The notes beneath the pieces were generated by a model. That model had not been told where the DNA came from. It made no database searches and saw only the letters and a list, made by a program, of their open reading frames with translations. Below, one piece after another: positions 7,653 to 15,895 of a stretch of DNA of 45,848 nt (positions are counted from its first letter, which is position 1; each line of letters opens with the position of its first letter). The DNA comes from Erysipelotrichaceae bacterium (GTDB taxonomy: Bacteria; Bacillota_I; Bacilli_A; Erysipelotrichales; Erysipelotrichaceae): contig JAFRKI010000010.1 of assembly GCA_017431825.1 (NCBI GenBank), positions 1 through 45,848 of the forward strand. Reading direction: 5' to 3'. The position numbers and the translations under genes were made by a program.

Positions 7653-8376
7653 TCCTTACCAGATATAAGCCGTTGCCGGTGATGTTGTAGCGCTTTGTGG
7701 ACTTGCAGGGCTGCTCCAGCATCTTTTTTATATCATCAAGACTTTTCTGTCCCCTGCCCAGATCGATGAGCGTACCGACCATGATCCTGACCATGTTTCG
7801 CAGGAAGCCGTCACCGGTGACTCTGATCCTCAGAAGATCTTTGTTCCTGGTGATCTTGAACTCCGTGATGGTCCTGGTCTGGTCCTTTTTATCTTTATAA
7901 GGCGTCGTATTGAAGGATGAGAAATCGTGGGTACCTACCAGCAAGGCGGCTCCTTCCTTCATCAGATCGATATCGAGCTTATAGAAGCACTGATAGGCAT
8001 AACCGTCCAGGAAGACGTCATACTCGCCGATATTGACCAGATACTCGTAAGTCTTATCCTTTACCGAATATCTTGCGTGAAAGCTGTCATCAACGATCTT
8101 TACTTCATTGATGTGGATGTCCTTGGGTATCAGGGCATTGATCGATCCTTTGAGCTTGTAAGGATCCATTTTCCTGTCGCTGTCAAAATGAAAGACCTGG
8201 CCCTTCGCATGAACGCCCGCATCGGTCCTGGAGGCCATCATTATCCTGATGTCTTCCTTGAAGATTATCTTAAGGGCCTTTTCGATCAGGTCCTGGATGG
8301 CAATGCCGTTTTTCTGGGACTGGAAACCGCTGTAATTCCTGCCGTTATAGGAAAGCGTGACCTTATAACGGATCAT
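7642..8376 (-). CDS. truA: tRNA pseudouridine(38-40) synthase TruA
   Basis: TruA converts uridines 38-40 of the tRNA anticodon stem to pseudouridine. The 244-residue length is normal. The catalytic Asp is D52 in ASRTDAGVHAKGQ, and the family blocks YNGRNYSGFQSQ and GDGFLRNMVRIMVGTL are present. Its ATG overlaps the stop codon of ecfT (ATGA), as in the usual Firmicute order ecfA1-ecfA2-ecfT-truA, which supports coupled translation. Downstream the ribosomal genes rplM and rpsI that often follow are absent, and the gene runs into the end of a chromate-transporter gene on the other strand. Confidence 0.96.
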   Translation of the reverse strand: MIRYKVTLSYNGRNYSGFQSQKNGIAIQDLIEKALKIIFKEDIRIMMASRTDAGVHAKGQVFHFDSDRKMDPYKLKGSINALIPKDIHINEVKIVDDSFHARYSVKDKTYEYLVNIGEYDVFLDGYAYQCFYKLDIDLMKEGAALLVGTHDFSSFNTTPYKDKKDQTRTITEFKITRNKDLLRIRVTGDGFLRNMVRIMVGTLIDLGRGQKSLDDIKKMLEQPCKSTKRYNITGNGLYLVRIRY

Positions 8377-9173
8377 AGATAAAACCTCGAAAGTATCATC
8401 AGTGCCAGCAGGATATGGGCAAAAAGCAGGAAGAGGAAGTCCTTGAAACGGAACTTAAGCGTATGATATTTGGTCCTTTCCTGATCAGGCACATAGCCCC
8501 TGGCTTCCATCGCATCGGCCAGTTCAAAGGCTCTCTGGAAAGCTACGGTAAACAGAGGAATGATAAGACTGAGTATCGCATTGATCTTTTCCCTGAGCTT
8601 GCCTTCCTCGAAGTCGACACCGCGTGACTTCTGGGAATTCATGATCCTCATCGTTTCTTCGATGATGGTCGGAATGAACCTTAAGGCAATGGATATCATC
8701 ATGGCTATTTCATGGTACGGGAAGTGTATCACCTTTAAAGGTGACAGAAGCGACTCGATGCCTAAGGTAAGATCCAGAGGCTTGGTGGTGGCGGTAAGTA
8801 TCGTCGTCAGCATGATCATCAGTAAGAGCCTTACCACGATGAACAGCGTGTTAAGGACCGCATCGCTGTAGATGACGAAGCTCTTATAACTGAGCAGTAC
8901 CGTACCGGTCTTTACCGTCAGGCAGTTTATTATCAGCAGGAAGGCCATCATGAACATCGTCGGTTTGAGGGCCTTGAGTATCATGGTTATCTTGATGTGG
9001 GAAAGCAGGACTATGCCTAAAATGATGACGCCCAGCAGTGCATAGCAGTACCAGGATTTAGGGATGAAGACGGCCGCTATCATCACGAACAAAGCGGCGA
9101 TCTTGGCACGCGGATCCAGGTCATGGATAGGAGATTTGATCGGGATGTATTTTCCGAAGACCAGATTGTTCAT
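8373..9173 (-). CDS. ecfT: Energy-coupling factor transporter transmembrane protein EcfT
   Basis: EcfT is the scaffold subunit that links the two ATPases of an ECF transporter to exchangeable substrate-binding S components for vitamins and metals. The 266-residue protein starts KYIPIKSPIHDLDPRAKI, a typical EcfT N terminus. It has about five or six hydrophobic segments and the cytoplasmic coupling helices with the SQKSRGVDFEEG and ADAMEARGYVP motifs (Ala-Arg-Gly) that grip the ATPases. The start overlaps the ecfA2 stop by four bases. No S component is encoded nearby, so this is a shared (group II) module. Confidence 0.95.
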   Translation of the reverse strand: MNNLVFGKYIPIKSPIHDLDPRAKIAALFVMIAAVFIPKSWYCYALLGVIILGIVLLSHIKITMILKALKPTMFMMAFLLIINCLTVKTGTVLLSYKSFVIYSDAVLNTLFIVVRLLLMIMLTTILTATTKPLDLTLGIESLLSPLKVIHFPYHEIAMMISIALRFIPTIIEETMRIMNSQKSRGVDFEEGKLREKINAILSLIIPLFTVAFQRAFELADAMEARGYVPDQERTKYHTLKFRFKDFLFLLFAHILLALMILSRFYL

Positions 9174-10027
9174 CTCTTTCTGACCTCCTTGCCCATGTAT
9201 TTGGCCAGTTCACCGATGGTCCTTATCTCGGCAGGGACCTTAAAGCCTTCTTCCTTCAGCATCCGCTTGAAGCTTACCAGCTGCGGTTCCAGCAGGTGAT
9301 ATTTTCTTACCAGTTCATCGTTATTGAAAAGCTCGAGCGTCGGACCGCAGTAGGCTATCCTGCCCTTTTCCATCAGAACGGTATTTTCCGCATAGTTGTA
9401 TACCATCTCATTGTCATGAGAAACGATGATGATGGTCTTGCCCTGTTTCCTGTTTAGCGTGATGAAGATCTCGATCATTTCCTGAGCGCCTTTAGGATCA
9501 AGACCGGCTGTCGGTTCATCAAGGACCAGAACGCTCGGTTCCAGTGCCAGGATGCCCGCAATGGCTATCCTTCTTTTCTGGCCTCCGGAGATGTCAAAAG
9601 GCGAGACATCGAACATCTTCTCGTCGATGCCTACAAGTTTCAAAGCCTTTCTGGCCTTATCATTGGCCTCTTCTTCGCTTATTCCGTAGTTCTTCGGACC
9701 AAAGGCCACATCCTTCAGGATGGTCTCTTCAAAGAGCTGATATTCGGAGAACTGGAAGACCAGACCCACTTCCTTACGCAGAGCTTTCAGTCCCTTATTC
9801 TTTTCCCTGGCAACTATCTCCCTGTCCAGGATCTCCAGACTTCCGGAACTAGGCAAAAGCAAAGCGTTGAGGTGTTCGACCAGCGTCGACTTGCCTGAAC
9901 CGGTCTCACCGATGATGGCCGTCACCTTGCCCTCGACAAGCTCCAGGTTTATGTCATCGAGAGCCTTATGAGCATAAGGCATACCTTCGTCATAGATATA
10001 GCTTAATGATTTGAACTTAATTGCCAT
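9170..10027 (-). CDS. ecfA2: Energy-coupling factor transporter ATPase EcfA2
   Basis: This is the second ABC ATPase of the shared ECF module. In its 285 residues the Walker A loop is GETGSGKSTL (residues 40-49), the Q loop lies in GLVFQFSEYQLFEETI (the family-typical F-Q-F-[PS]-E-x-Q-L-F), the signature is SGGQKRRIAI, Walker B is VLVLDEPTAGLD and the switch His lies in VSHDNE. The ATG is preceded by AAGGAA and lies about 25 bases inside the end of ecfA1, so the two ATPases are translationally coupled. Confidence 0.95.
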   Translation of the reverse strand: MAIKFKSLSYIYDEGMPYAHKALDDINLELVEGKVTAIIGETGSGKSTLVEHLNALLLPSSGSLEILDREIVAREKNKGLKALRKEVGLVFQFSEYQLFEETILKDVAFGPKNYGISEEEANDKARKALKLVGIDEKMFDVSPFDISGGQKRRIAIAGILALEPSVLVLDEPTAGLDPKGAQEMIEIFITLNRKQGKTIIIVSHDNEMVYNYAENTVLMEKGRIAYCGPTLELFNNDELVRKYHLLEPQLVSFKRMLKEEGFKVPAEIRTIGELAKYMGKEVRKR

Positions 10028-10827
10028 AATTCCTTTGCCATTCCTTTCAAATCACTGCTTTTAAGCTTGATTCCGTTTTTATATAAAGCTTCCTTTACCT
10101 TCAGATTAAAAGGTATATCAAGGTCGATCTTTCTTAGTTCATCAGGTCTGGCGAAGACCTTTTCCGGCTTGTCATGCATATAGATCCTGCCCTTGTTCAG
10201 AACAAGACAGTCATCACCGGAAAGCACTTCCTCGATGTCGTGGGTGATGGAGATGATCGTGAATCTGCCGGTATCGTGAAGTTCGTTTATAAGTTTCTTG
10301 ATGTCGGCCTTGCCCTTAGGGTCCAGCATCGACGTCGCCTCATCGAAGATGATGATGTCCGGTTTCATGGCCATGACGCCGGCGATGGCTACACGCTGCT
10401 TCTGACCGCCGGATAAAGCTGTCGGCTCCTTGTCGAGGAAATCGGTCAGTCCTACCTCTCTGGCATACTGATCGATGATCGGATCCATGTCCCGCTGGGC
10501 GACTCTTCTGTTTTCCAGACCGAAAGCGATGTCATCTCTTACGGTCGAACCGATGAACTGATTGTCCGGATTCTGGAAAACGATGCCCAGCTTCTTTCTT
10601 ATCTCATAGATGTTTTCTTCATTCATCTTCAAACCGTCGATGATGATCTCGCCCTTCTTCGCTTCCAGCAGACCTGCCAGCAGTTTGGCCAGGGTCGACT
10701 TGCCGGATCCGTTGTGGCCGATGACGGTCGTATATGATCCCTTTTCGATACTGAAAGACACGTCATCGATGGCCAGTGACGTATCGTTGTAGGAGAAGGA
10801 AAGATTCTTTACTTCGATAAGACTCAT
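10003..10827 (-). CDS. ecfA1: Energy-coupling factor transporter ATPase EcfA1
   Basis: First gene of the ECF module, 274 residues from the chosen ATG. Walker A is GHNGSGKST, the Q-loop region is GIVFQNPDNQFIGSTV (typical of EcfA1), the signature is LSGGQKQRVAI, Walker B is IIIFDEATSMLD and the switch is SITHDIEE. An upstream TTG would add 48 residues, but these are unlike the family and would run across the fba promoter, so the ATG before SLIEVKNLSFSYN is preferred. That ATG has almost no ribosome binding site and sits nine bases after a TATAAT box. In many Firmicutes the gene follows rplQ in the ribosomal cluster, but here it starts a free-standing operon. Confidence 0.93.
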   Translation of the reverse strand: MSLIEVKNLSFSYNDTSLAIDDVSFSIEKGSYTTVIGHNGSGKSTLAKLLAGLLEAKKGEIIIDGLKMNEENIYEIRKKLGIVFQNPDNQFIGSTVRDDIAFGLENRRVAQRDMDPIIDQYAREVGLTDFLDKEPTALSGGQKQRVAIAGVMAMKPDIIIFDEATSMLDPKGKADIKKLINELHDTGRFTIISITHDIEEVLSGDDCLVLNKGRIYMHDKPEKVFARPDELRKIDLDIPFNLKVKEALYKNGIKLKSSDLKGMAKELWQLSSNH

Positions 10828-10842
10828 AACTTCATTATTATA
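10825..10842 (-). promoter_or_regulatory. TATAAT box nine bases before the ecfA1 ATG; candidate leaderless promoter
   Basis: On the minus strand TATAAT is followed by AATGAAGTT and then the ATG. Normal initiation would give a 5' leader of only two or three bases. No convincing -35 box was found at 16-18 bp. Confidence 0.5.
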
Positions 10843-10887
10843 CACTACTTTAAGGAAAGCACAGCCCCTGAGTGTAATTGGGCAATT

Positions 10888-10911
10888 AAAAGAATTCTTT
10901 TGTATTATAAT
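10888..10911 (+). promoter_or_regulatory. fba promoter -10 box with a 14-bp palindrome in the spacer
   Basis: TATAAT at 10906-10911 lies 28 bases before the fba ATG, giving a normal leader with AAAGGAG. A perfect palindrome AAAAGAATTCTTTT (10888-10901) occupies the position between the -35 and -10 regions, where a repressor could bind. No good -35 hexamer is visible. Confidence 0.5.
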
Positions 10912-10939
10912 AGGGTTGAAATATAAAGGAGAAATAATT

Positions 10940-11905
10940 ATGTCACTAGTAACCAGTAAGGAAATGTTCAAAAAGGCCTATGACGGCGGATATGCCATCG
11001 GTGCCTTCAACGTCAACAACATGGAGATAATCCAGGGCATTACCGAGGCTGCTAAAGAATGCAACGCACCGGTGATCCTCCAGGTATCAAAAGGCGCCAG
11101 AGCCTATGCCAACAGGACCTATCTCGTAAAACTGGTAGAAGCAGCCGTTATCGAAACGGGCCTGCCTATCGTCTTGCACCTCGACCACGGTGATTCATTC
11201 GAGACCTGTAAGGAATGTGTTGACGACGGCTTTACTTCAGTCATGATCGACTGCTCAAGCAAGCCGCTGGAAGAAAACATTGCCATTACCAGACAGGTAG
11301 TTGAATATGCCCATGCCCATGGCGTAGTCGTAGAAGCCGAACTTGGAACTCTGGCCGGTGTTGAAGATGATGTCAAGGTTTCAGCCGAAGATTCATCCTA
11401 CACCAGACCGGAAGATGTCGAAAGATTCGTCAAGGAGACCGGCTGTGATTCATTAGCCATCGCCATCGGTACTTCCCACGGTGCCTACAAGTTCAAACCT
11501 GAACAGTGCACCAGAAACGAAAAGGGAATCCTGGTACCTCCTCCACTGCGTTTCGACATCCTGGAAGACGTATCCAGAAGACTTCCTGGCTTCCCTATCG
11601 TCCTGCACGGTTCAAGTTCCGTACCGCAGGAATATGTCAAGATGATCAACGAAAACGGCGGCAAGATGCCTGATGCCGTAGGTATCCCTGAGGAACAGCT
11701 GCGTAAGGCTGCCACCATGGCTGTCTGCAAGATCAACATCGACTCCGACCTGAGACTGGCCATGACCGGTACCATCAGAAAGTTCTTCAATGAGCATCCT
11801 GAAAAGTTCGACCCGAGAGAATATCTGAAGCCTGCCAGAGCCAACATCAAGGAACTGGTCAAGCATAAGATCATCGATGTACTGGGTTGTGACAACAAGA
11901 TCTAA
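10940..11905 (+). CDS. fba: Class II fructose-bisphosphate aldolase
   Basis: The enzyme splits fructose 1,6-bisphosphate into dihydroxyacetone phosphate and glyceraldehyde 3-phosphate using a divalent metal. The 321-residue protein has the zinc motif VLHLDHGDSFETC, the EAELGTLAGVEDD block and the later histidine in VLHGSSSVP. The ATG with AAAGGAGAAATAATT is used; a TTG eight codons upstream has no ribosome binding site and is rejected. It is close to fructose-bisphosphate aldolases of gut Firmicutes by motif, although related tagatose-bisphosphate or ketose-bisphosphate aldolases share these motifs. It is monocistronic with its own promoter and terminator. Confidence 0.92.
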   Translation: MSLVTSKEMFKKAYDGGYAIGAFNVNNMEIIQGITEAAKECNAPVILQVSKGARAYANRTYLVKLVEAAVIETGLPIVLHLDHGDSFETCKECVDDGFTSVMIDCSSKPLEENIAITRQVVEYAHAHGVVVEAELGTLAGVEDDVKVSAEDSSYTRPEDVERFVKETGCDSLAIAIGTSHGAYKFKPEQCTRNEKGILVPPPLRFDILEDVSRRLPGFPIVLHGSSSVPQEYVKMINENGGKMPDAVGIPEEQLRKAATMAVCKINIDSDLRLAMTGTIRKFFNEHPEKFDPREYLKPARANIKELVKHKIIDVLGCDNKI

Positions 11906-11912
11906 TGGTCAT

Positions 11913-11939
11913 AAAGAAGGAGAAATCCTTCTTTTTTTT
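11913..11939 (+). terminator. fba terminator
   Basis: AAAGAAGGA (11913-11921) and TCCTTCTTT (11926-11934) pair around loop GAAA and run into a continuous T tract. Confidence 0.92.
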
Positions 11940-11965
11940 GTTATCATAGAGTCGAGGTGAAAACT

Positions 11966-12472
11966 ATGAAAACATTGGTAGCATACTTCTCTTATATCGG
12001 AGAAACGGAACTCAACCGTCAGGTAGTGGAAATAAACAAAGGCCATACCGAGATAGTGGCCGAAAAGATAGCCAGGATGACCGGTGCCGACCTGTATAAG
12101 ATCGAACCGGTGACCCCTTATCCTAAGAAATACGATGACATCGTTGCCATCGTCAGAAAGGAAAATGAGGAGAATCCGAAAGTGGAGATCAGAAACCTGC
12201 TGCCTTCGATAGCCGAATACGATACCGTCTATATCGGCTTCCCGATCTGGTACCGCACCTATCCGCGCGTCGTTGCTTCTTTCTTAAGCAATTATGACTT
12301 TACCGGCAAGACCGTAAAGCCTTTCTGCACCAATGATGAAGGCTCTTTCGGCATCGCCCTGCTGGAACTCAAATCACAGCTTAAAGGTGCTGATGTCAAG
12401 CCGGGTATTGCGATACACGGTGCCGATGTCAATGCGGCTGATGATAAGCTTGAAGCCTGGGTAAGACAGTGA
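11966..12472 (+). CDS. Flavodoxin family protein
   Basis: This 168-residue FMN-binding-fold protein is similar to the flavodoxin-like (Flavodoxin_4) group of gut Firmicutes. The phosphate loop region is AYFSYIGETELNRQ, which is looser than the classical TGNT loop. The aromatic and hydrophobic block YDTVYIGFPIWYRTYPRVV holds the expected isoalloxazine contact tryptophan, and FCTNDEGSFG forms the third loop. It probably acts as an electron carrier or NAD(P)H:quinone-type reductase. The ATG after GAGGTG is preferred over the GTG nine bases earlier, because that GTG is itself part of the ribosome binding site. Confidence 0.82.
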   Translation: MKTLVAYFSYIGETELNRQVVEINKGHTEIVAEKIARMTGADLYKIEPVTPYPKKYDDIVAIVRKENEENPKVEIRNLLPSIAEYDTVYIGFPIWYRTYPRVVASFLSNYDFTGKTVKPFCTNDEGSFGIALLELKSQLKGADVKPGIAIHGADVNAADDKLEAWVRQ

Positions 12473-12494
12473 CGATCCCTATCATCAATATAAT

Positions 12495-12526
12495 AAAAGT
12501 ACAGACATCGCTGTCTGTACTTTTTT
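12495..12526. terminator. Bidirectional terminator between the flavodoxin gene and the hyp operon
   Basis: AAAAGTACAGACA (12495-12507) and TGTCTGTACTTTT (12512-12524) pair perfectly around TCGC, with A and T tracts on both sides. Confidence 0.93.
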
Positions 12527-12527
12527 A

Positions 12528-12716
12528 TTACTTATGACGTTTGACTTCGCCCTTAAGCATCTCAACTATTTTTACCCGGTCCTTTTCTTCCAACTCATCA
12601 GTCTTGCCGTTGAAAAAGTCTTCTATCTTCCAGTAATGGACTCCGGTCTTATAGTTGATCTTGAAATAATTTAAGTTCAGATCAGACTGGATCTTACGCA
12701 TCTCTTCGTTTGTCAT
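12528..12716 (-). CDS. Small hypothetical protein at the end of the hyp operon
   Basis: A 62-residue, charged, soluble protein (MTNEEMRKIQSDLNLNYFKI onward) that I do not recognise. It has no cysteines or membrane segment. The predicted pattern is a short helix, a beta segment around GVHYWKIEDFFNG, then a lysine/glutamate-rich helix. A strong GGAGG inside the end of hypA gives five-base spacing to the second of two adjacent ATGs, so that one is preferred; the first, at 12719, is too close. It overlaps hypA by 23 bases and is followed at once by the operon terminator, so it is co-transcribed with the nickel-maturation genes. Confidence 0.65.
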   Translation of the reverse strand: MTNEEMRKIQSDLNLNYFKINYKTGVHYWKIEDFFNGKTDELEEKDRVKIVEMLKGEVKRHK

Positions 12717-13062
12717 CATTTCCTCCTTCGATCTCTTTTATGTTCATCTCGTTCCCCTGTAACAGCCACGTATTGCCGCCGCCGCACTTTGGACAGGTCC
12801 TTCCGTAAGCTACCGTCGAATAGCTGATCTTACAGTCGTCACACCAGCTGACGGCCGGTATCTCAAGACATTTCAACTGTGCCCCTTCAAGCAAGGGGAA
12901 CTTCTTCGTATACCAGTTCCAGTAGCTGTACAGATAAGATGTGACTATTCCAGAAACTTCGCCGAATTCCAGCGTAACCGATCTTATCCTGTTGATGTCA
13001 TTCTCTTCGGCTACCCTGCTTACGGTCTTTACGACATAGTTCACAAGCCCAAGTTCATGCAT
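12694..13062 (-). CDS. hypA: Hydrogenase/urease nickel incorporation protein HypA
   Basis: HypA is a nickel chaperone that works with the GTPase HypB to load Ni into [NiFe]-hydrogenase or urease. The 122-residue protein starts MHELGL, retaining Met1, His2 and Glu3 of the nickel site, and has the zinc loop with two CxxC pairs, CDDC and CPKC, about 18 residues apart. Its start lies one base after the stop of the 928-residue flavoprotein gene and has only a weak ribosome binding site, so coupling is likely. No hydrogenase or urease structural gene, and no hypC, D, E or F, is in the window. Confidence 0.94.
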   Translation of the reverse strand: MHELGLVNYVVKTVSRVAEENDINRIRSVTLEFGEVSGIVTSYLYSYWNWYTKKFPLLEGAQLKCLEIPAVSWCDDCKISYSTVAYGRTCPKCGGGNTWLLQGNEMNIKEIEGGNDDKRRDA

Positions 13063-13063
13063 A

Positions 13064-15850
13064 TTATGACTTGCTTAACTTGTTTCTGATGATTCCGGCA
13101 ACACGGCTCGGCATATGCTTGCCGATGGCTTTGAATTTGTCTTCGGCAGTGACCATCCTGGAATAGGCATCACCAAGTGAACGCTTCAGATGGATGGCAT
13201 CGAACTTGCATTGTACCGTACACATACCGCAGCCGATGCACTTGTTGGTATCGACGACGCTTCTGCCGCATTCAAGACACCTTGAAGCTTCCTTTTTGAT
13301 CTGTTCTTCAGTGAAGATCATCACCTCATCATGCATCGAAAGCCTCTTGTCAGGATCGATCTTTCTGATCTGACGGGCCGGTTTGCCTTCGACCTTTTCT
13401 TTCTCCAGAACGATGTCATCCTTGTTAAGCGAGACGAAGTGTCTGGTATTACGATGGATGGTCAAAGACTGGCCTTCATTGACATAACGGTGAAGCGATA
13501 CGGCACCTTCTCTGCCCATTGCCAGGGCATCGACGACGAATTTCTGACCGGAAACGATATCGCCTCCGGCAAAGATATCAGGCTCACCCGTCTGCAGGGT
13601 TACCGGATCAGCGATGACCAGGCCTCTGCGGTCAAGTTCGACTTTGCTTCCTTCCAGCAGATTGCCCCATTCAGGCTTCTGGCCGATACAGAACAGGACT
13701 GTTGAACATTCCTGGACCGTCGTGACAGCGTCATCGAAAACAGGAGCGAATCTTCCTTCAGCATCTTTTACGGAAAGACACTTTCTGAAGCTGATGGACT
13801 TGCAGTTGCCTTTACCGTCCTTAACGATCTCCGTCTGGCCCCAGCCATCATGGATGATGACACCATCAGCCTTACATAATTCCTGATCCTCTTCACCCAT
13901 AGGCATTTCATCATATGATTCAAGGCAGTAGAGATGTATGCTTCTGGCACCTTTACGGATGGCCGTACGGGCCGTATCAGCACCGATATTGCCGCCGCCG
14001 ATGACGACGACATCACCGCTAAGCTTATATTTATCATCAAGAGTTACCTGCTTGATGAAATCGACGCCGCCCATGACGCCTTTTGCATCAGAGCCCGGAA
14101 TGTCGAGACGTCCGGCACTTTGCAAGCCGATGCCAAGGAAGAAGCCTTCAAAGCCCTGTTCTCTGAGCTCCTGAATGGTCACATCCTTGCCTACTTCGAC
14201 TCCGCATCTGAACTGTACGCCCATTTCCTTTAAGATGTCTATTTCAGCATTCACAACGTCTTTTTCAAGACGGAAGTTAGGGATACCGAGGGTCATCATT
14301 CCTCCCGGCACCGGATTCTTATCGAATACGACCGGACTGTATCCTTCAATGGCCAGGAAATAAGCACAGCTGAGTCCTGCCGGACCGCCGCCGATGATAG
14401 CGATCTTCTTATCGATCGGTTCCCTGGTGCTTGACTGCATAGGAGGAACATATCTGTGCTCCGCTTCCAGATCCTTGGCAGCTATGAACTGCTTGATGTC
14501 ATCTATTGCCAGAGCATCGTCAACGGTGCCTCTGGTACATTCAAGTTCACAGTACTTATGACAGATGGAACCGCAGACAGCCGGGAACGGATTATCTCTC
14601 TTGATCAGTTCGAGAGCGTCACGGTAACGTCCTTCACTGGCCATCTTGATATAGCCCTGAATGGCTATATGAAGCGGACAGGCTGCCTTACAAGGAGCCG
14701 TACCTGTAGGCCAGGTCTGAATGATGCCGTTCTCATTCTTGTAGTTCCAGTTCCACTTGTCTTCATTCCAGATGTTGTTGTCAGGAAGCTCCTGCTTAGG
14801 ATATTCTATTTCACCGCACTTCGTGCACAGTTTCTGACCCAGACGGACAGCGCCGGCCGGACAGACTTCTACGCATTTGCCGCAGGCGACACACTTGCTG
14901 GCATCGACTTCAGATACGTATGCCGACCTTGACATGTTCGGCGTATTGAACAGCTGTGAAGTACGCAGCGCATTACAGATACCGACAGCACAGTTACACA
15001 GACCGAATATCTTATTTTCACCATCGATATTGGTTATCTGGTGAACATAGCCTTTCTCTTCGGCCTTTTTGATTATTTCCATGGCTTCTTCGTAAGTGAC
15101 ATCATGGCCCATTCCCGTTTCACGGCAATAGTCCGCAAAATCACCTACACCGATGCACCAGTACTGTTCGAGATCACCGCTGCCTTCGCCTCTGATGCGC
15201 TGCTGCTTACGGCAGGAACAGATGCCGACACCGATCTGGCCTTCATATTTCTTCAGCCAGTGCGATATATGTTCGACATCCAGAGATTCGCTTTCAGCCG
15301 GGATAGCTTCTTCTACCGGAATAACATGCATGCCGATGCCGCAGCCACCCGGACCTACCATCTGGGTGATGCCGGCCAGCGGCAGATAAGTCATACGCTC
15401 AAAGAAATCGGCGACTTGCGGAGTCTCCGGTGAGATCTCCGGTCTCATGACCATGATCTCGGCAGAACCCGGAACGAACATATCCAGGACCCAGCGGCGT
15501 TCATGCTGAGGGTTCTTGCCATCCAGGTTCTCGCTATGAAACTCCACGAGACTTGCCTGACACAAAGCCTCCAGGACCTTCTTCAGATGTTCATCTTCAT
15601 AACCGGTAAGATCTTTCATCTGAGCGAAAGTCTTCGGTTTACGTTTGCCCATTTTAAGCGCCGTATCCAGGCAGTCATCCGCAATGTCCTGTCCGTAACG
15701 CCTTGTCACATACTGCAGACCGCAGTCAATTCCCCAGTATTCGGGAGATTCCTTGCTTATCTTTTCAAGCCCAAGCAAGGCTTCTTTTCTGTCGGTGATA
15801 ATCTTACCGAGTTTAGCTATCTTCTGATCTCGACTTAATTCTTTTGCCAC
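13064..15850 (-). CDS. Multidomain Fe-S flavoprotein oxidoreductase (GltD-like NAD(P)H reductase with extra N-terminal cysteine domain)
   Basis: A 928-residue protein. Residues 1-300 form an unfamiliar helical and cysteine-bearing region (CSCRKQQ, CIGVG, LCNCAVGIC). A 4Fe-4S motif CVACGKCVEVCPAG follows near residue 320. The GltD-type N-terminal Fe-S domain starts near 384 (CKAACPLHI, later CGSICHKYCELEC). The FAD loop IIGGGPAGLSCAYF is near 488, the NAD(P)H loop VIGGGNIGADTAR near 617, and a last ferredoxin motif CIGCGMCTVQC near 870. The core resembles glutamate-synthase small subunits, NfnB and similar electron-bifurcating or -transferring reductases. Its position between hypB and hypA suggests it feeds or drains electrons for a nickel enzyme. 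The start is a GTG with AAAGGAA upstream. I cannot name its electron partner. Confidence 0.85.
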   Translation of the reverse strand: MAKELSRDQKIAKLGKIITDRKEALLGLEKISKESPEYWGIDCGLQYVTRRYGQDIADDCLDTALKMGKRKPKTFAQMKDLTGYEDEHLKKVLEALCQASLVEFHSENLDGKNPQHERRWVLDMFVPGSAEIMVMRPEISPETPQVADFFERMTYLPLAGITQMVGPGGCGIGMHVIPVEEAIPAESESLDVEHISHWLKKYEGQIGVGICSCRKQQRIRGEGSGDLEQYWCIGVGDFADYCRETGMGHDVTYEEAMEIIKKAEEKGYVHQITNIDGENKIFGLCNCAVGICNALRTSQLFNTPNMSRSAYVSEVDASKCVACGKCVEVCPAGAVRLGQKLCTKCGEIEYPKQELPDNNIWNEDKWNWNYKNENGIIQTWPTGTAPCKAACPLHIAIQGYIKMASEGRYRDALELIKRDNPFPAVCGSICHKYCELECTRGTVDDALAIDDIKQFIAAKDLEAEHRYVPPMQSSTREPIDKKIAIIGGGPAGLSCAYFLAIEGYSPVVFDKNPVPGGMMTLGIPNFRLEKDVVNAEIDILKEMGVQFRCGVEVGKDVTIQELREQGFEGFFLGIGLQSAGRLDIPGSDAKGVMGGVDFIKQVTLDDKYKLSGDVVVIGGGNIGADTARTAIRKGARSIHLYCLESYDEMPMGEEDQELCKADGVIIHDGWGQTEIVKDGKGNCKSISFRKCLSVKDAEGRFAPVFDDAVTTVQECSTVLFCIGQKPEWGNLLEGSKVELDRRGLVIADPVTLQTGEPDIFAGGDIVSGQKFVVDALAMGREGAVSLHRYVNEGQSLTIHRNTRHFVSLNKDDIVLEKEKVEGKPARQIRKIDPDKRLSMHDEVMIFTEEQIKKEASRCLECGRSVVDTNKCIGCGMCTVQCKFDAIHLKRSLGDAYSRMVTAEDKFKAIGKHMPSRVAGIIRNKLSKS

Positions 15851-15895
15851 AGGTCAATTCCTTTCTTCTCTGTAATTATTCAAACGACAAAAACG

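Noticed and set aside
10828..10971. 48-residue N-terminal extension of EcfA1 from a TTG
   Set aside because: The extension has no family similarity, runs through the fba promoter and start, and has no ribosome binding site. The ATG at 10827 begins with the normal EcfA1 sequence.
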